DNA of 64,000 bases from an uncultured Bacilli bacterium (GTDB taxonomy: Bacteria > Bacillota_I > Bacilli_A > RF39 > UBA660), in assembly GCA_934102055.1 (NCBI GenBank), contig CAKOSE010000002.1, positions 41,933 to 105,932 on the forward strand, written 5' to 3'. Within the stretch, counting starts at the first letter, position 1; each line of letters begins with the position of its first letter. The position numbers were made by a program, and so were the translations under genes. Below, one piece after another: positions 24,304 to 33,778 of this stretch. A model generated the notes under the pieces. It ran no database searches, was not told where the DNA came from, and was given only the letters and a program-made list of their open reading frames with translations.

Positions 24304-25542
24304 ATGAAATATTCAAGTTGGATGTCTAAAAAAGACATAAAAAAGAACCTAAACCAAACACAAAGTCAGAAAGGAGGAATAATACCACTTATATATGAAA
24401 ACGATCAAGCATATGGAATTGATATAGCAAACACCATAGTAATAGGATCATCTGGATCAGGAAAAACACAAAACATAATACTTCCAACCATAAAAAGCAT
24501 TATAAAAAACAATGAATCATTCATAATAAATGATCAAAAAGGAGAAATGAAACAAGCAACAGAAACCCTATTAAAAGAACAAAAATATAATGTAATTGAT
24601 CTATCGTTCGAAAACCCACAAACAAAACACAAATGGAATCCATTCGAATTACCAAAAAAACTATACAAAGAAAACAAAAAAGAAGAAGCTTTAAACATAA
24701 TAGAAGAAACAATGACTATCCTATTCCAAGAACCAGCACCACCAATTGATCCATTTTGGACCTTATCCGCAAGAGACTTAGCAACAGGAACAGTCTTATA
24801 TCTACTTGAAAATAACAAAGAAGTAACATTAAAAGAAATATACAAAACAGCGCAAACAATCACAAAAAAAACACTAGAAGAACTAGATAAGCTAGGATCA
24901 ACCTACTGCTTCCTATCAGGAACCCTAGTAGCACCAGAAGAAACAAAAAATTCAATCCTAACAGTATTTAATCAAACAATCAAAGATTACATCACAAAAG
25001 ATAATACTAACAATATAATATCAATAACAAACTTCGATATAACAAAAATAAAAACAGAAAAAACAGCCCTATTCATAAACGATAATAATAAAGAAATAAC
25101 TAATGTACTAATACCAGTCCTAATAAGTCAAATAGTAAAAACAGTAGAAATATATAACCAAAAAGAAAATAAACTAAACATAGTAATAAAAGACTTTGAC
25201 GACTTAGTAACAATGAAAAACTACTCAAAAATACTAATGAAATCAAAAAAATATAACATAAACAATCTAATAACAATACAAGGTCTAATAACAATAGAAA
25301 ACAAATATAACAAAGAAGACATAAGACTAGTAGCAATAAATATGACAAACTTAATATACTTATATTCACAAGATCTGAGAGTATTAAGAGAAATATCTCT
25401 TGTGTGTGGAAACGAATCAAGATGTGAACCACTAGCAACAATCGAAGAACTACAAAGAATAAACCAAAACGAAGCAATAATCAAAATACCAAGATTAAAT
25501 CCAATAAAAATAGATTTAATACCGGATTATGAAGTAAAATGA
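24304..25542 (+). CDS. VirD4/TraG-like ATPase without membrane anchor and with altered Walker B
   Basis: A 412-residue soluble protein (ATG at 24304, AAAGGAG upstream). Walker A is GSSGSGKTQ (49-57), and NDQKGEM (76-82) corresponds to the DPKGEL motif of type IV coupling proteins. The Walker B region NIVIKDFDDLVTMKNYSKIL aligns with LLDEFANLGKIPNFEKLL of that family, but the Asp-Glu pair has become Lys-Asp; a conserved Gln follows in TIQGL. There are no N-terminal membrane helices. It overlaps the ABC exporter by 4 nt. No other conjugation or secretion gene is in the window, so the role is open. Confidence 0.75.
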   Translation: MKYSSWMSKKDIKKNLNQTQSQKGGIIPLIYENDQAYGIDIANTIVIGSSGSGKTQNIILPTIKSIIKNNESFIINDQKGEMKQATETLLKEQKYNVIDLSFENPQTKHKWNPFELPKKLYKENKKEEALNIIEETMTILFQEPAPPIDPFWTLSARDLATGTVLYLLENNKEVTLKEIYKTAQTITKKTLEELDKLGSTYCFLSGTLVAPEETKNSILTVFNQTIKDYITKDNTNNIISITNFDITKIKTEKTALFINDNNKEITNVLIPVLISQIVKTVEIYNQKENKLNIVIKDFDDLVTMKNYSKILMKSKKYNINNLITIQGLITIENKYNKEDIRLVAINMTNLIYLYSQDLRVLREISLVCGNESRCEPLATIEELQRINQNEAIIKIPRLNPIKIDLIPDYEVK

Positions 25543-27221
25543 GAAAATATATATCAAAAATAAAACCACAAATAGCAGTATATACATTTTTATTAATAAT
25601 AACAACAATAATAAATGTAGTGATCCCAACAATCAATGCAAATCTATTAACAAATTTAACCAAATTCAACATAAAACTAGCATTCATATTTGCTATATCA
25701 TTATTACTAATTACAATTATAAAAGTGATATTTAATAAACTAAGTAATCATTTTTCAATGAAAATAAGAGAAAAAATACTTTATAATATAAGATTAGATA
25801 TGATAAAACAAATATTTAAAATGAAAATAAAAAACTTTGATAAAACACCATCTGGATTCTTTCAAGAAAGAATAAAACAAGATCCGATTGTCATAAACAA
25901 TGGGTTTAGTATAGTACAGTATAGTTTATTCTCTATAATAAAAGAACTAGCAATGTTAATATATGTATTCTATTTAAATATATATATAGGATCAGTATTT
26001 GTGGTAGGAATTATCATAGTCTATTTATATGAAAAAATAGCATATGAAAAATACGAACAAGTAAATAAAGAAATAATGGAAACAGCAGATAAAACTGGAA
26101 CAATATTAAATGAAACATTAAAAGGAATGAAAGAAATAAAATTGCTCAATATAACACAAAAATTTACTAATTTAGTTGGAGAATCATTAAATAAAAGAAA
26201 TAAATTAGAAACTAAATCATCAGATATAAGAATATCAATATATAATACAACAGAAATAATGGAAGCAATAATAACATTTGCAGTTTTAGCATTAGGTATT
26301 TACTTAGTAAAAATAAACCTTCTAACTTTAACAGGATTTCTAATCATATTTATGTATAAAACAGATATATTTGGTATAGTATTAAGTTACACATCCCTAA
26401 AAGAATATTTAGTAAAATATAAAGTTTCAAAAGAAAGAATAAAAGAAATATATAATGAAGAACAATATCCAGTAGAAACATTTGGTTCAAAAACTATCCA
26501 AAACGCAAAAGGAATAATAGAATTTAAAAATGTAAAGTTTTCCTACACAAAAAAACAAATCCTAAAAGGCATTACCTTTAAAGTAAAAGAAAATGAAAAT
26601 ATCGCAATAGTAGGAAAAAGTGGAAGTGGCAAAAGTACAATATTTAATTTATTAACAAAAAGTTATACCGATTATGAAGGAATAATAACATTGGATGGAA
26701 TAGATATAAAAGAATTAACTCAAGAATCATTAAGAAATAATATATCTATAATCACACAAAGCCCTTATATATTTAATCTAACAATAAAAGAAAATCTAAA
26801 ATTAATAGATAGAAAAATAACCGATAAACAAATGAAAGAAGCATGTAAAAAAGCAAAAATCCATGACTATATAGAAAGTTTACCAAAGGGATATGACACT
26901 CTTCTAGGAGAAGGAGGAACAACCCTTTCAGGAGGACAAAAACAAAGATTAGCGATAGCAAGAGCATTACTAAAACAAAGCAAAATATTATTATTTGATG
27001 AAGCAACTTCTGCATTAGATAATATAACGCAGAAAGAAATAAATGAACAAATAAAAGATATGTCAAAAGATCACACAATAATAACAATAGCACATAGACT
27101 ATCAACAATAATAGATTCAGATAATATATATCTATTAGAAAAGGGAACAATTATAGGTTCAGGAACCCATAAACAATTAATAAAAAATAACAAAAAATAT
27201 CAAGAATTATATAAAAAATAA
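25539..27221 (+). CDS. ABC exporter, fused membrane and ATPase domains
   Basis: A 560-residue half-transporter. Six membrane helices occupy residues about 1-300; the nucleotide-binding domain follows, with Walker A GKSGSGKST, signature LSGGQKQRL, Walker B ILLFDEATSALD and switch His in IAHRLSTI. It would act as a homodimer since no second half is adjacent. There is no C39 peptidase domain. Substrate unknown; lipid, drug or peptide export are all possible. It is translationally coupled (ATGA overlap) to the VirD4-like ATPase, an unusual partner, and ends at a terminator. Confidence 0.93.
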   Translation: MRKYISKIKPQIAVYTFLLIITTIINVVIPTINANLLTNLTKFNIKLAFIFAISLLLITIIKVIFNKLSNHFSMKIREKILYNIRLDMIKQIFKMKIKNFDKTPSGFFQERIKQDPIVINNGFSIVQYSLFSIIKELAMLIYVFYLNIYIGSVFVVGIIIVYLYEKIAYEKYEQVNKEIMETADKTGTILNETLKGMKEIKLLNITQKFTNLVGESLNKRNKLETKSSDIRISIYNTTEIMEAIITFAVLALGIYLVKINLLTLTGFLIIFMYKTDIFGIVLSYTSLKEYLVKYKVSKERIKEIYNEEQYPVETFGSKTIQNAKGIIEFKNVKFSYTKKQILKGITFKVKENENIAIVGKSGSGKSTIFNLLTKSYTDYEGIITLDGIDIKELTQESLRNNISIITQSPYIFNLTIKENLKLIDRKITDKQMKEACKKAKIHDYIESLPKGYDTLLGEGGTTLSGGQKQRLAIARALLKQSKILLFDEATSALDNITQKEINEQIKDMSKDHTIITIAHRLSTIIDSDNIYLLEKGTIIGSGTHKQLIKNNKKYQELYKK

Positions 27222-27262
27222 ATAAATAGATCTAGTAGTACCAACGATAACATTTAACATAA

Positions 27263-27297
27263 AAAAGTAGATTAGTCTTTTTGGCAATCTACTTTTA
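27263..27297 (+). terminator. Terminator after the ABC exporter
   Basis: AAAAGTAGATT / AATCTACTTTT stem, 12-base loop. Confidence 0.8.
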
Positions 27298-27321
27298 TCA
27301 GATCCGACTAGGTCTTTTCTA

Positions 27322-27350
27322 TTGTTAAAACAAAAAAAATATGCTATACT
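27322..27350 (+). promoter_or_regulatory. Promoter of mnmG-rsmG
   Basis: TTGTTA, 17-bp spacer, extended -10 TGCTATACT. Confidence 0.7.
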
Positions 27351-27377
27351 ACATACGATTTAAAAGAGGTGGTATAA

Positions 27378-29234
27378 ATGAATTATGACATAATAGTAGT
27401 CGGAGGAGGCCATGCTGGATGCGAAGCAGCTCTTGCATCAGCAAGATTAAATAACAAAACATTATTAATAACAGGAAACAAAAACAACATAGCAGACGCT
27501 CCATGTAATCCCTCAATAGGTGGCCCAGCCAAAGGAATAGTAGTAAGAGAAATAGATGCTCTAGGCGGAGAAATGGCAAAAAACACAGACAAATCTATTC
27601 TCCAAATAAAAAAACTAAACACAAGAAAAGGTCCAGCAGTCTGGGCATTACGAGCACAAATAGACAAAGAAGAATATCAAAAAAATATGATAGAAACCAT
27701 AGAACAACAAGAAAACCTAGAAATAAAAGAAACCCTAGTAGAACATCTAATAACAAAAAACAACAAAATACAAGGAGTAATAACAAGAGAAAAAGAACAA
27801 ATATTATCAAAAGCAGTAATCCTAACAACAGGAACTTATCTAAACTCAAATATCTTAATCGGAAACACAAAGAAAAAAGAAGGTCCACATGGGGAAGAAA
27901 CAGAACTTAATCTAAGTAAAGATCTAGAAAAACTAGGATTTCCACTAAAAAGACTAAAAACAGGAACCCCTCCGAGAATAAAAAGAGATACCATAGACTT
28001 CACAAAAACCCAAGAAGAAAAAGGATCTCCTACTCCCCTAACCTTCTCATATCAAAATAAAATAATGTATAAACCAGAAAACCAAGAAAGTTGTTATCTA
28101 ATCTATACCACAAAACAAACACATGAAATAATAAACAAAAACCTAAAAAAATCAGCAATGTATGGAGGCTATGCCGAAGGAATAGGACCTCGTTACTGCC
28201 CTTCCATTGAAGATAAAATAGTAAGATTTAATGACAAAGAAAGACACCAATTATTTCTAGAACCAGAAACAAAAAAATATGACACAATATATGTCCAAGG
28301 ATTCTCAACAAGTATGCCCAAAGACATCCAAGAACAAATGATAAAATCCTTACCAGGTCTAGAAAATGCAAAAATATTAAAATATGCCTATGCCATAGAG
28401 TACGATGCCATAGATCCAAGGACATTAAAAAGAACTCTTGAAACAAAAATAATAGAAAATCTATACACAGCAGGACAAATAAACGGAACAAGTGGTTATG
28501 AAGAAGCAGCATGTCAAGGACTAATCGCAGCAATAAATGCAAGTCAAAAATTACAAAATAAAGAGCCATTAATCCTAAGAAGAGACGAAGCTTACATAGG
28601 AGTCCTAATAGATGATCTAATAACAAAAGGAGTACAAGATCCATATAGATTATTAACATCACGAGCAGAATATCGTCTTCTTCTAAGAGACGATAACGCA
28701 GACCAAAGACTATCAAAATACGGAATAGAACTAGGACTATTAAACAAACAACAAGAAAATATGTATAAAGAAAAACAACAAAATATAAAAAAACTTTTAA
28801 AAGAACTAAATAAAGAAATAACACCAAAACAAGAAACAAACAAAATCCTAGAATCCCAAAAGATAAACAAAATAACAGACAAAATATCCCTACATAATCT
28901 CTTAAAAAGACCAGAAGTAACAGTAGATAAACTAAAACCATTCCTAAAAGAAAACTATACACAAGAAGTAAAAGAAGAAATAGAAATAATGATAAAATAC
29001 GAAGGATACATAAAAAAATCAAAAGAAGAAGCAAAAAAACAAGCAGAATACGAAAACATCACACTAAAAGAAAACATAGACTACTCAAAAATACCAAACT
29101 TAGCCCTAGAAGCACGAGAAAAACTAAACAAAATAAAACCAAACTCTCTAGGACAAGCAATGAGAATAAGCGGAGTAAATCCAAGCGACATATCAAGCAT
29201 AATGATATATCTAAAAAGAGGTAAAAATGAATAA
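27378..29234 (+). CDS. mnmG: tRNA uridine-5-carboxymethylaminomethyl modification enzyme MnmG
   Basis: FAD-dependent partner of MnmE, 618 aa. The dinucleotide-binding motif VVGGGHAGCEAALASARL is at residues 6-23. The family motifs PCNPSIGGPAKG and GTSGYEEAACQGL and a helical C-terminal MnmE-binding domain are all present. AGAGGTGG precedes the ATG. It overlaps rsmG by 8 nt. Confidence 0.98.
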   Translation: MNYDIIVVGGGHAGCEAALASARLNNKTLLITGNKNNIADAPCNPSIGGPAKGIVVREIDALGGEMAKNTDKSILQIKKLNTRKGPAVWALRAQIDKEEYQKNMIETIEQQENLEIKETLVEHLITKNNKIQGVITREKEQILSKAVILTTGTYLNSNILIGNTKKKEGPHGEETELNLSKDLEKLGFPLKRLKTGTPPRIKRDTIDFTKTQEEKGSPTPLTFSYQNKIMYKPENQESCYLIYTTKQTHEIINKNLKKSAMYGGYAEGIGPRYCPSIEDKIVRFNDKERHQLFLEPETKKYDTIYVQGFSTSMPKDIQEQMIKSLPGLENAKILKYAYAIEYDAIDPRTLKRTLETKIIENLYTAGQINGTSGYEEAACQGLIAAINASQKLQNKEPLILRRDEAYIGVLIDDLITKGVQDPYRLLTSRAEYRLLLRDDNADQRLSKYGIELGLLNKQQENMYKEKQQNIKKLLKELNKEITPKQETNKILESQKINKITDKISLHNLLKRPEVTVDKLKPFLKENYTQEVKEEIEIMIKYEGYIKKSKEEAKKQAEYENITLKENIDYSKIPNLALEAREKLNKIKPNSLGQAMRISGVNPSDISSIMIYLKRGKNE

Positions 29235-29919
29235 AGAAACATTTAAACAAGAGCTAAAAAAACTAAATATAGAAATAACAAGAGAACAAGAACAAATGCT
29301 AGAAAAATACTATAATTTACTAATAGAAACAAACAAAACAACAAACCTAACAAGAATAACAAACAAAGAAGAAGTCTATCTAAAACACTTTTACGATTCA
29401 TTAACAATATCAAAAGTAATAAATCTAACAAACCAAAAAATAATAGACATAGGAACAGGCGCAGGTTTTCCAGGAATAGTTCTAAAAATAATATATAAAG
29501 ATCTAAATATAACACTGTTAGACTCATCAAAAAAAAGAATAGACTTTCTAAATAAAGTAATAAAAGAACTAAATCTAACAAACATAAAAACAATTCACGA
29601 AAGAATAGAAAACTATAAAGAAGAACAATTTGATATAGTAACATCACGAGCAGTAGCAAAAACAAATATGCTCCTAGAACTATCATGTAATCTAGCAAAA
29701 ATAAACGGTTACTACATATTCCTAAAAGGAAACCTAGAAGAAGAACTAACTGAATCACAAAACGCTATAAAAAAATTAAACTTAAAACTAATCCAAAAAG
29801 AACAATTTCATCTTCCTATAGAAAACAGTAAAAGAACAATAATAAAAATACAAAAACAAAAAAACTCTCCAAAAGAATATCCAAGAAATTTTGCAAAAAT
29901 AAAGAAAAACCCATTGTAA
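29227..29919 (+). CDS. rsmG: 16S rRNA (guanine-527-N7)-methyltransferase RsmG
   Basis: SAM-dependent methyltransferase (230 aa) acting on G527 of 16S rRNA, a site tied to streptomycin sensitivity. Motif I is IDIGTGAGFPGIVLKI and the VTSRAVA motif is present. It is coupled to mnmG. The very end (KKNPL) is followed by a T-rich stretch but no clear hairpin. Confidence 0.96.
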   Translation: MNKETFKQELKKLNIEITREQEQMLEKYYNLLIETNKTTNLTRITNKEEVYLKHFYDSLTISKVINLTNQKIIDIGTGAGFPGIVLKIIYKDLNITLLDSSKKRIDFLNKVIKELNLTNIKTIHERIENYKEEQFDIVTSRAVAKTNMLLELSCNLAKINGYYIFLKGNLEEELTESQNAIKKLNLKLIQKEQFHLPIENSKRTIIKIQKQKNSPKEYPRNFAKIKKNPL

Positions 29920-29982
29920 AATTTCTTTTTTTATTGTAAAATGATAATATAGAAGAAGTATAAAAAGAATAGAGGGATAAAT

Positions 29983-31047
29983 ATGAACTTAGAAAAAGAA
30001 ATTTTTGACATATCCTTACAAGATATAATTCCAAATAGATTTCAACCAAGAGAAATGTTTGATGATGAAGCACTAAAAGAATTATCACAATCAATAAAAG
30101 AACACGGAGTAATTCAACCAATTATAGTAAGAAAAGTTGGAGACAAATACGAAATAATCGCCGGAGAAAGAAGATTCAGAGCATCACAATTAGCAGGAAA
30201 AACAACAATACCTGCCCTAGTAAGAGACATAGATGATAAAGAAGCCGCAAAAGTTGCCTTGCTAGAAAATCTTCAAAGAAGTAACCTTACTCCAATCGAA
30301 GAAGCAAAAACATACCAAACAATTCTGAAATTGGATAATATTACACAAGATGAGTTAGCGCAAAATCTAGGAAAGTCACAATCAACAATAGCAAACAAAC
30401 TAAGACTATTAACTCTAGATGAAGAAGTACAGACTGCCCTACTAAACTCACAAATATCAGAAAGACACGCAAGGAGCTTGCTAGGACTAGATCTAAATAC
30501 TCAAAAAGAACTATTACACAAAATAATAAACGAAAAACTAACAGTAAAAGCCCTAGATGAAGAAATAATGAGAAGAACAGGTAAAATACCAGAAGAAAAA
30601 GTAGTACCAGACATGCAAGAAGGGAGCATAAATCAAATGACCAATAATCCTCAAGCAGTAGAAGTACCACAAATAAATCAAGTACCAAATATTATGCAAG
30701 CGCCTATGCCAAATAACATAAATCAAGTACAAGAAAAACAAAAAGAACCAGAAATTAATAAACAACAAGAACCAATAGAACATAAAGAAAACATATTTGA
30801 TAGACTAAGAGTAAAAGAAGAACCAGAACAAGAACCACAAGAAAATAATCAAACAGTAATAGGAAATAACAATCAACAACAACAAGAACCAAGAAACTTT
30901 GGTAACATCTATGATTTAAGATTTGCAATAAATAACTTTAGACAAGCAATTCAAAACACAGAAAAATTTGGTTTCAAAGTAAATGCACAAGAATATGATC
31001 ATCCAGACAAATACCAAATAGTAATAGAAATAGACAAAAAGAACTAA
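29983..31047 (+). CDS. noc: Nucleoid occlusion protein Noc (ParB family)
   Basis: A 354-residue CTP-dependent ParB-family protein at the conserved Noc position after rsmG. The CTP-binding motif is GERRFRAS (61-68). The HTH carries Gln133, Lys139 and Arg161, three of the four residues that specify the NBS in Noc (the fourth, usually Lys, is Thr144). Residues about 205-305 form a Gln/Pro/Asn-rich linker far longer than in B. subtilis, and the C-terminal dimer domain matches Noc. The N-terminal amphipathic membrane-binding helix of B. subtilis Noc is missing: the protein starts directly at MNLEKEIFDIS. GAGGG precedes the ATG. Targets: the three NBS at 1.8-3.6 kb. Confidence 0.88.
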   Translation: MNLEKEIFDISLQDIIPNRFQPREMFDDEALKELSQSIKEHGVIQPIIVRKVGDKYEIIAGERRFRASQLAGKTTIPALVRDIDDKEAAKVALLENLQRSNLTPIEEAKTYQTILKLDNITQDELAQNLGKSQSTIANKLRLLTLDEEVQTALLNSQISERHARSLLGLDLNTQKELLHKIINEKLTVKALDEEIMRRTGKIPEEKVVPDMQEGSINQMTNNPQAVEVPQINQVPNIMQAPMPNNINQVQEKQKEPEINKQQEPIEHKENIFDRLRVKEEPEQEPQENNQTVIGNNNQQQQEPRNFGNIYDLRFAINNFRQAIQNTEKFGFKVNAQEYDHPDKYQIVIEIDKKN

Positions 31048-31067
31048 AGCTCACAAAGAGCTTTTTT
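31046..31067 (+). terminator. Terminator after noc
   Basis: AAAGCTC-ACAAA-GAGCTTT followed by T-run. Confidence 0.85.
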
Positions 31068-31144
31068 AAATTACAAAAAAGCCCTTTAAAAAACAAAAAA
31101 ATTTTGATAAAATAGTAATAGCAAAAAGGAATAGGTGGTAACGA

Positions 31145-31930
31145 ATGGGAAAAGTAATATCATTAATAAATCAAAAAGGCGGAGTAGGAAAAACAACAAC
31201 AAGTATAAACTTATCTGCATCACTAGCTCTGCTAGGAAAAAAAATACTATTAATAGATTTAGATCCACAATGTAATGCAACAACAGGAATAGGATTAAAC
31301 AAAGGAGACATAGAAAAAAGTATTTATAACGTCTTTAATGGAACATCAACAATCGAAGAAGCAATAATAAAAACAAAATATAAAAACTTATATGTTCTTC
31401 CAGCAAATATAAATTTAGCAGGAATAGATATTGAACTAGACCAAACAGAAACACTAGAATCAGTATCAAAATCAGAAAGATTAAAAGAACACATAAATAA
31501 AATAAAAAACACTTACGATTACATAATAATAGATTGTCCACCAGCACTAGGAATAATAACAACAAATGCTTTAACAGCCTCAGATTCAGTAATTATTCCA
31601 GTACAATGTGAATTTTTTGCACTAGAAGGAATAACACAACTATTAAAAGCTATTATGTACACACAAGCAAATCTAAACCCAAATCTAACAATAGAAGGAG
31701 TATTATTAACAATGTTAGATGCAAGAACAAATCTAGGTTTAGAAGTAGTAGAAGAAATAAGAAGTTACTTTAAAGACAAAGTATATAACACAATAATACC
31801 AAGATTAATTAGACTAACAGAAGCACCATCGCACGGAAAACCAATAGTAGCATATGATCCAAAATCAAGAGGATCAGAAGCATATCTAAATTTAGCCAAA
31901 GAGGTGATCAAAGGAAATGGAACAAACTAA
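31145..31930 (+). CDS. parA: Chromosome partition ATPase ParA/Soj
   Basis: 261-residue ParA. It has the deviant Walker A KGGVGKTTT with the signature Lys (residues 10-18), DLDPQCNATTG, and Walker B YIIIDCPPALG. It binds non-specific DNA as an ATP dimer and is stimulated by ParB; in B. subtilis it also controls DnaA. It overlaps parB by 14 nt. Confidence 0.97.
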   Translation: MGKVISLINQKGGVGKTTTSINLSASLALLGKKILLIDLDPQCNATTGIGLNKGDIEKSIYNVFNGTSTIEEAIIKTKYKNLYVLPANINLAGIDIELDQTETLESVSKSERLKEHINKIKNTYDYIIIDCPPALGIITTNALTASDSVIIPVQCEFFALEGITQLLKAIMYTQANLNPNLTIEGVLLTMLDARTNLGLEVVEEIRSYFKDKVYNTIIPRLIRLTEAPSHGKPIVAYDPKSRGSEAYLNLAKEVIKGNGTN

Positions 31931-32795
31931 AAGAAGAGCCCTAGGAAGAGGACTAGAAGAACTATTCAACATAGAAGACATAAATTACAATAAAATGGAA
32001 GAAAAAATAATGGAAACAGTAGATGAAGAAGAAATAAAAGAAATACCATTATCAAAACTAAGAGTAAATCCATATCAACCAAGAAAAACATTTAATGAAG
32101 ATGCCCTAAAAGAACTAGCAGAATCAATAAAAGAACACGGAGTAATTCAACCAATAATAGTAAAGAAAAGCATAAAAGACTACGAAATAGTCGCTGGAGA
32201 AAGAAGATTTAGAGCATCGAAATTAGCAGGAAAAGAAACAATTCCATGTATAATAAGAAACTTCACAGATGAACAAATGATGGAAATAGCAGTGCTGGAA
32301 AACCTTCAAAGAGAAAACCTAAACTCAATCGAAGAAGCCATGGCTTACGAATCATTAATGAAAAACCTAAATCTAACACAAGAACAAGTAGCAAAAAAAG
32401 TAGGAAAAAGCCGTAGCTATATAACAAACTTACTAGGATTACTAAACTTACCACAACCAGTAAAAGATCTTGTAAAACAAGGAAAACTTACACAAAGTCA
32501 TGCAAGAACTCTATCAAAACTAGAAGATCAAACAAAAATAATAGATCTTGCAAATAAAATAATAAACGAAAATCTAAACGTCAGACAAATCGAAGAAACA
32601 ACAAGACAAAAAGAATACACAAAAAAAGAACATCAACAAAGAAAAACAAATCCAAAAGAATACGAAACCCTAGAAAGAGAACTAGAAAACTATCTAGGAA
32701 CAAAAGTAACGATAAAACCAAGAAAAATAGAAATAAACTACGAAAATACAAATGATTTAAACAGAATATTAGAAATAATAAACTTTAATAAATAG
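31917..32795 (+). CDS. parB: Chromosome partition protein ParB/Spo0J
   Basis: 292-residue CTP-dependent clamp that loads at parS. The N-terminal ParA-stimulating peptide (KRRALGRGLEELF) is present, then the CTP motif GERRFRAS and an HTH with Arg166 in GKSRSYIT, the parS-type residue where Noc has Gln. Other specificity positions are Leu172, Asn177 and Ser194. A C-terminal dimer domain follows. Cognate sites are the six parS sequences at 2.9-4.45 kb, on the other side of dnaA. Confidence 0.97.
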   Translation: MEQTKRRALGRGLEELFNIEDINYNKMEEKIMETVDEEEIKEIPLSKLRVNPYQPRKTFNEDALKELAESIKEHGVIQPIIVKKSIKDYEIVAGERRFRASKLAGKETIPCIIRNFTDEQMMEIAVLENLQRENLNSIEEAMAYESLMKNLNLTQEQVAKKVGKSRSYITNLLGLLNLPQPVKDLVKQGKLTQSHARTLSKLEDQTKIIDLANKIINENLNVRQIEETTRQKEYTKKEHQQRKTNPKEYETLERELENYLGTKVTIKPRKIEINYENTNDLNRILEIINFNK

Positions 32796-32804
32796 GTGAT
32801 AAAA

Positions 32805-33596
32805 ATGTTAAACGATTTCTTTAAATTCATAGTAGCAAAAGACATACACTTAGTACTAATCTACATATTGCTAGGATACATAATATATCAGTTAATAAAA
32901 GGATTAATTTCAAAAAACACAAAAAGGCTAAAGAAAAAACGACAAAAAACAATGCAAAAATTAGTAGAAAACATAGTAAAATACGCAGTAATAATTCTAG
33001 TAGCAGTAGCAGTCCTAAATACATTAGGAGTAAATGTAACATCCATCGCAGCAGGACTAGGAATAGCATCAGTAATACTAAGCTTAGCTCTAAAAGACGT
33101 AATGGAAGACGTCCTATCAGGAATATCAATAGTTTTTGAAGATCAATTCGATATAGGAGACCTAGTCCAAATAAATGGTTTTACAGGAAGAGTAATAGAT
33201 TTAGGGCTAAAAAGTACAAAAATAAAAAGTTTCGAAAACACAGTAAAAATCCTAGCAAACAGAAACATAAACGAAGTAATAAACTACTCAAAAGCAAGTC
33301 CAAATCTAATAATAGATCTCCCTATTCCATATGAAATAACACAAAAACAAACAGACAAAGTAATAGAAAAAATAATCAAAAGAATAGAAAAAGATCTAAC
33401 AACCCTAAAAGGAAACATAGAACTATGGGGTCTTCAAGAATTCAAAGATTCAAGCATAAGCTATAGACTATTTATCCCAGTAGAAACAGATAGCCAGTTT
33501 AGTGCAAGAAGACAAATAAATAGGATAATAAAAGAAGAATATGACAAAGAAAATATATCTGTACCATTCAATATAATAGAGGTAAAAAATGGATAA
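32805..33596 (+). CDS. Small-conductance mechanosensitive channel, MscS family
   Basis: A 263-residue channel subunit that would release solutes on hypo-osmotic shock. Three N-terminal membrane helices include the pore helix region (GLGIASVILSLALKDVMEDV), followed by the beta domain (FDIGDLVQINGFTGRVIDLG, then LKST) and a soluble alpha/beta part. The ATG at 32805 with AGGTG upstream is preferred to a GTG at 32796. B. subtilis has an MscS homologue in the same parB-ychF interval. It overlaps the next gene by 8 nt. Confidence 0.92.
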   Translation: MLNDFFKFIVAKDIHLVLIYILLGYIIYQLIKGLISKNTKRLKKKRQKTMQKLVENIVKYAVIILVAVAVLNTLGVNVTSIAAGLGIASVILSLALKDVMEDVLSGISIVFEDQFDIGDLVQINGFTGRVIDLGLKSTKIKSFENTVKILANRNINEVINYSKASPNLIIDLPIPYEITQKQTDKVIEKIIKRIEKDLTTLKGNIELWGLQEFKDSSISYRLFIPVETDSQFSARRQINRIIKEEYDKENISVPFNIIEVKNG

Positions 33597-33774
33597 AAAT
33601 TACACAATAGGAACAAAAGTAATAATGAAAAAACAACACCCCTGTGGAACCAATCTATGGGAAATAACACGACTAGGAGCAGATATAAAACTAAAATGTT
33701 TAAATTGTGGTAGATTAGTAATGATTCCAAGAATAGAGTTTAATAAAAAATTAAAAAAAATAATCGAGGAGTAA
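33589..33774 (+). CDS. DUF951 family protein
   Basis: 61 residues with the family pattern: GTKVIMKKQHPCGTNLWEI, then DIKLKCLNCGRLVMIPRIEF. Two CxxC-like cysteines and one more Cys suggest metal binding. Function is unknown in the whole family; its place between an MscS channel and ychF is conserved in Bacilli (B. subtilis yyzM). Confidence 0.9.
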   Translation: MDKNYTIGTKVIMKKQHPCGTNLWEITRLGADIKLKCLNCGRLVMIPRIEFNKKLKKIIEE

Positions 33775-33778
33775 AGAT

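Noticed and set aside
28228..29034. 268-codon Leu-rich minus-strand frame opposite mnmG
   Set aside because: Shadow of mnmG caused by A-rich codons on the plus strand; composition is not protein-like.
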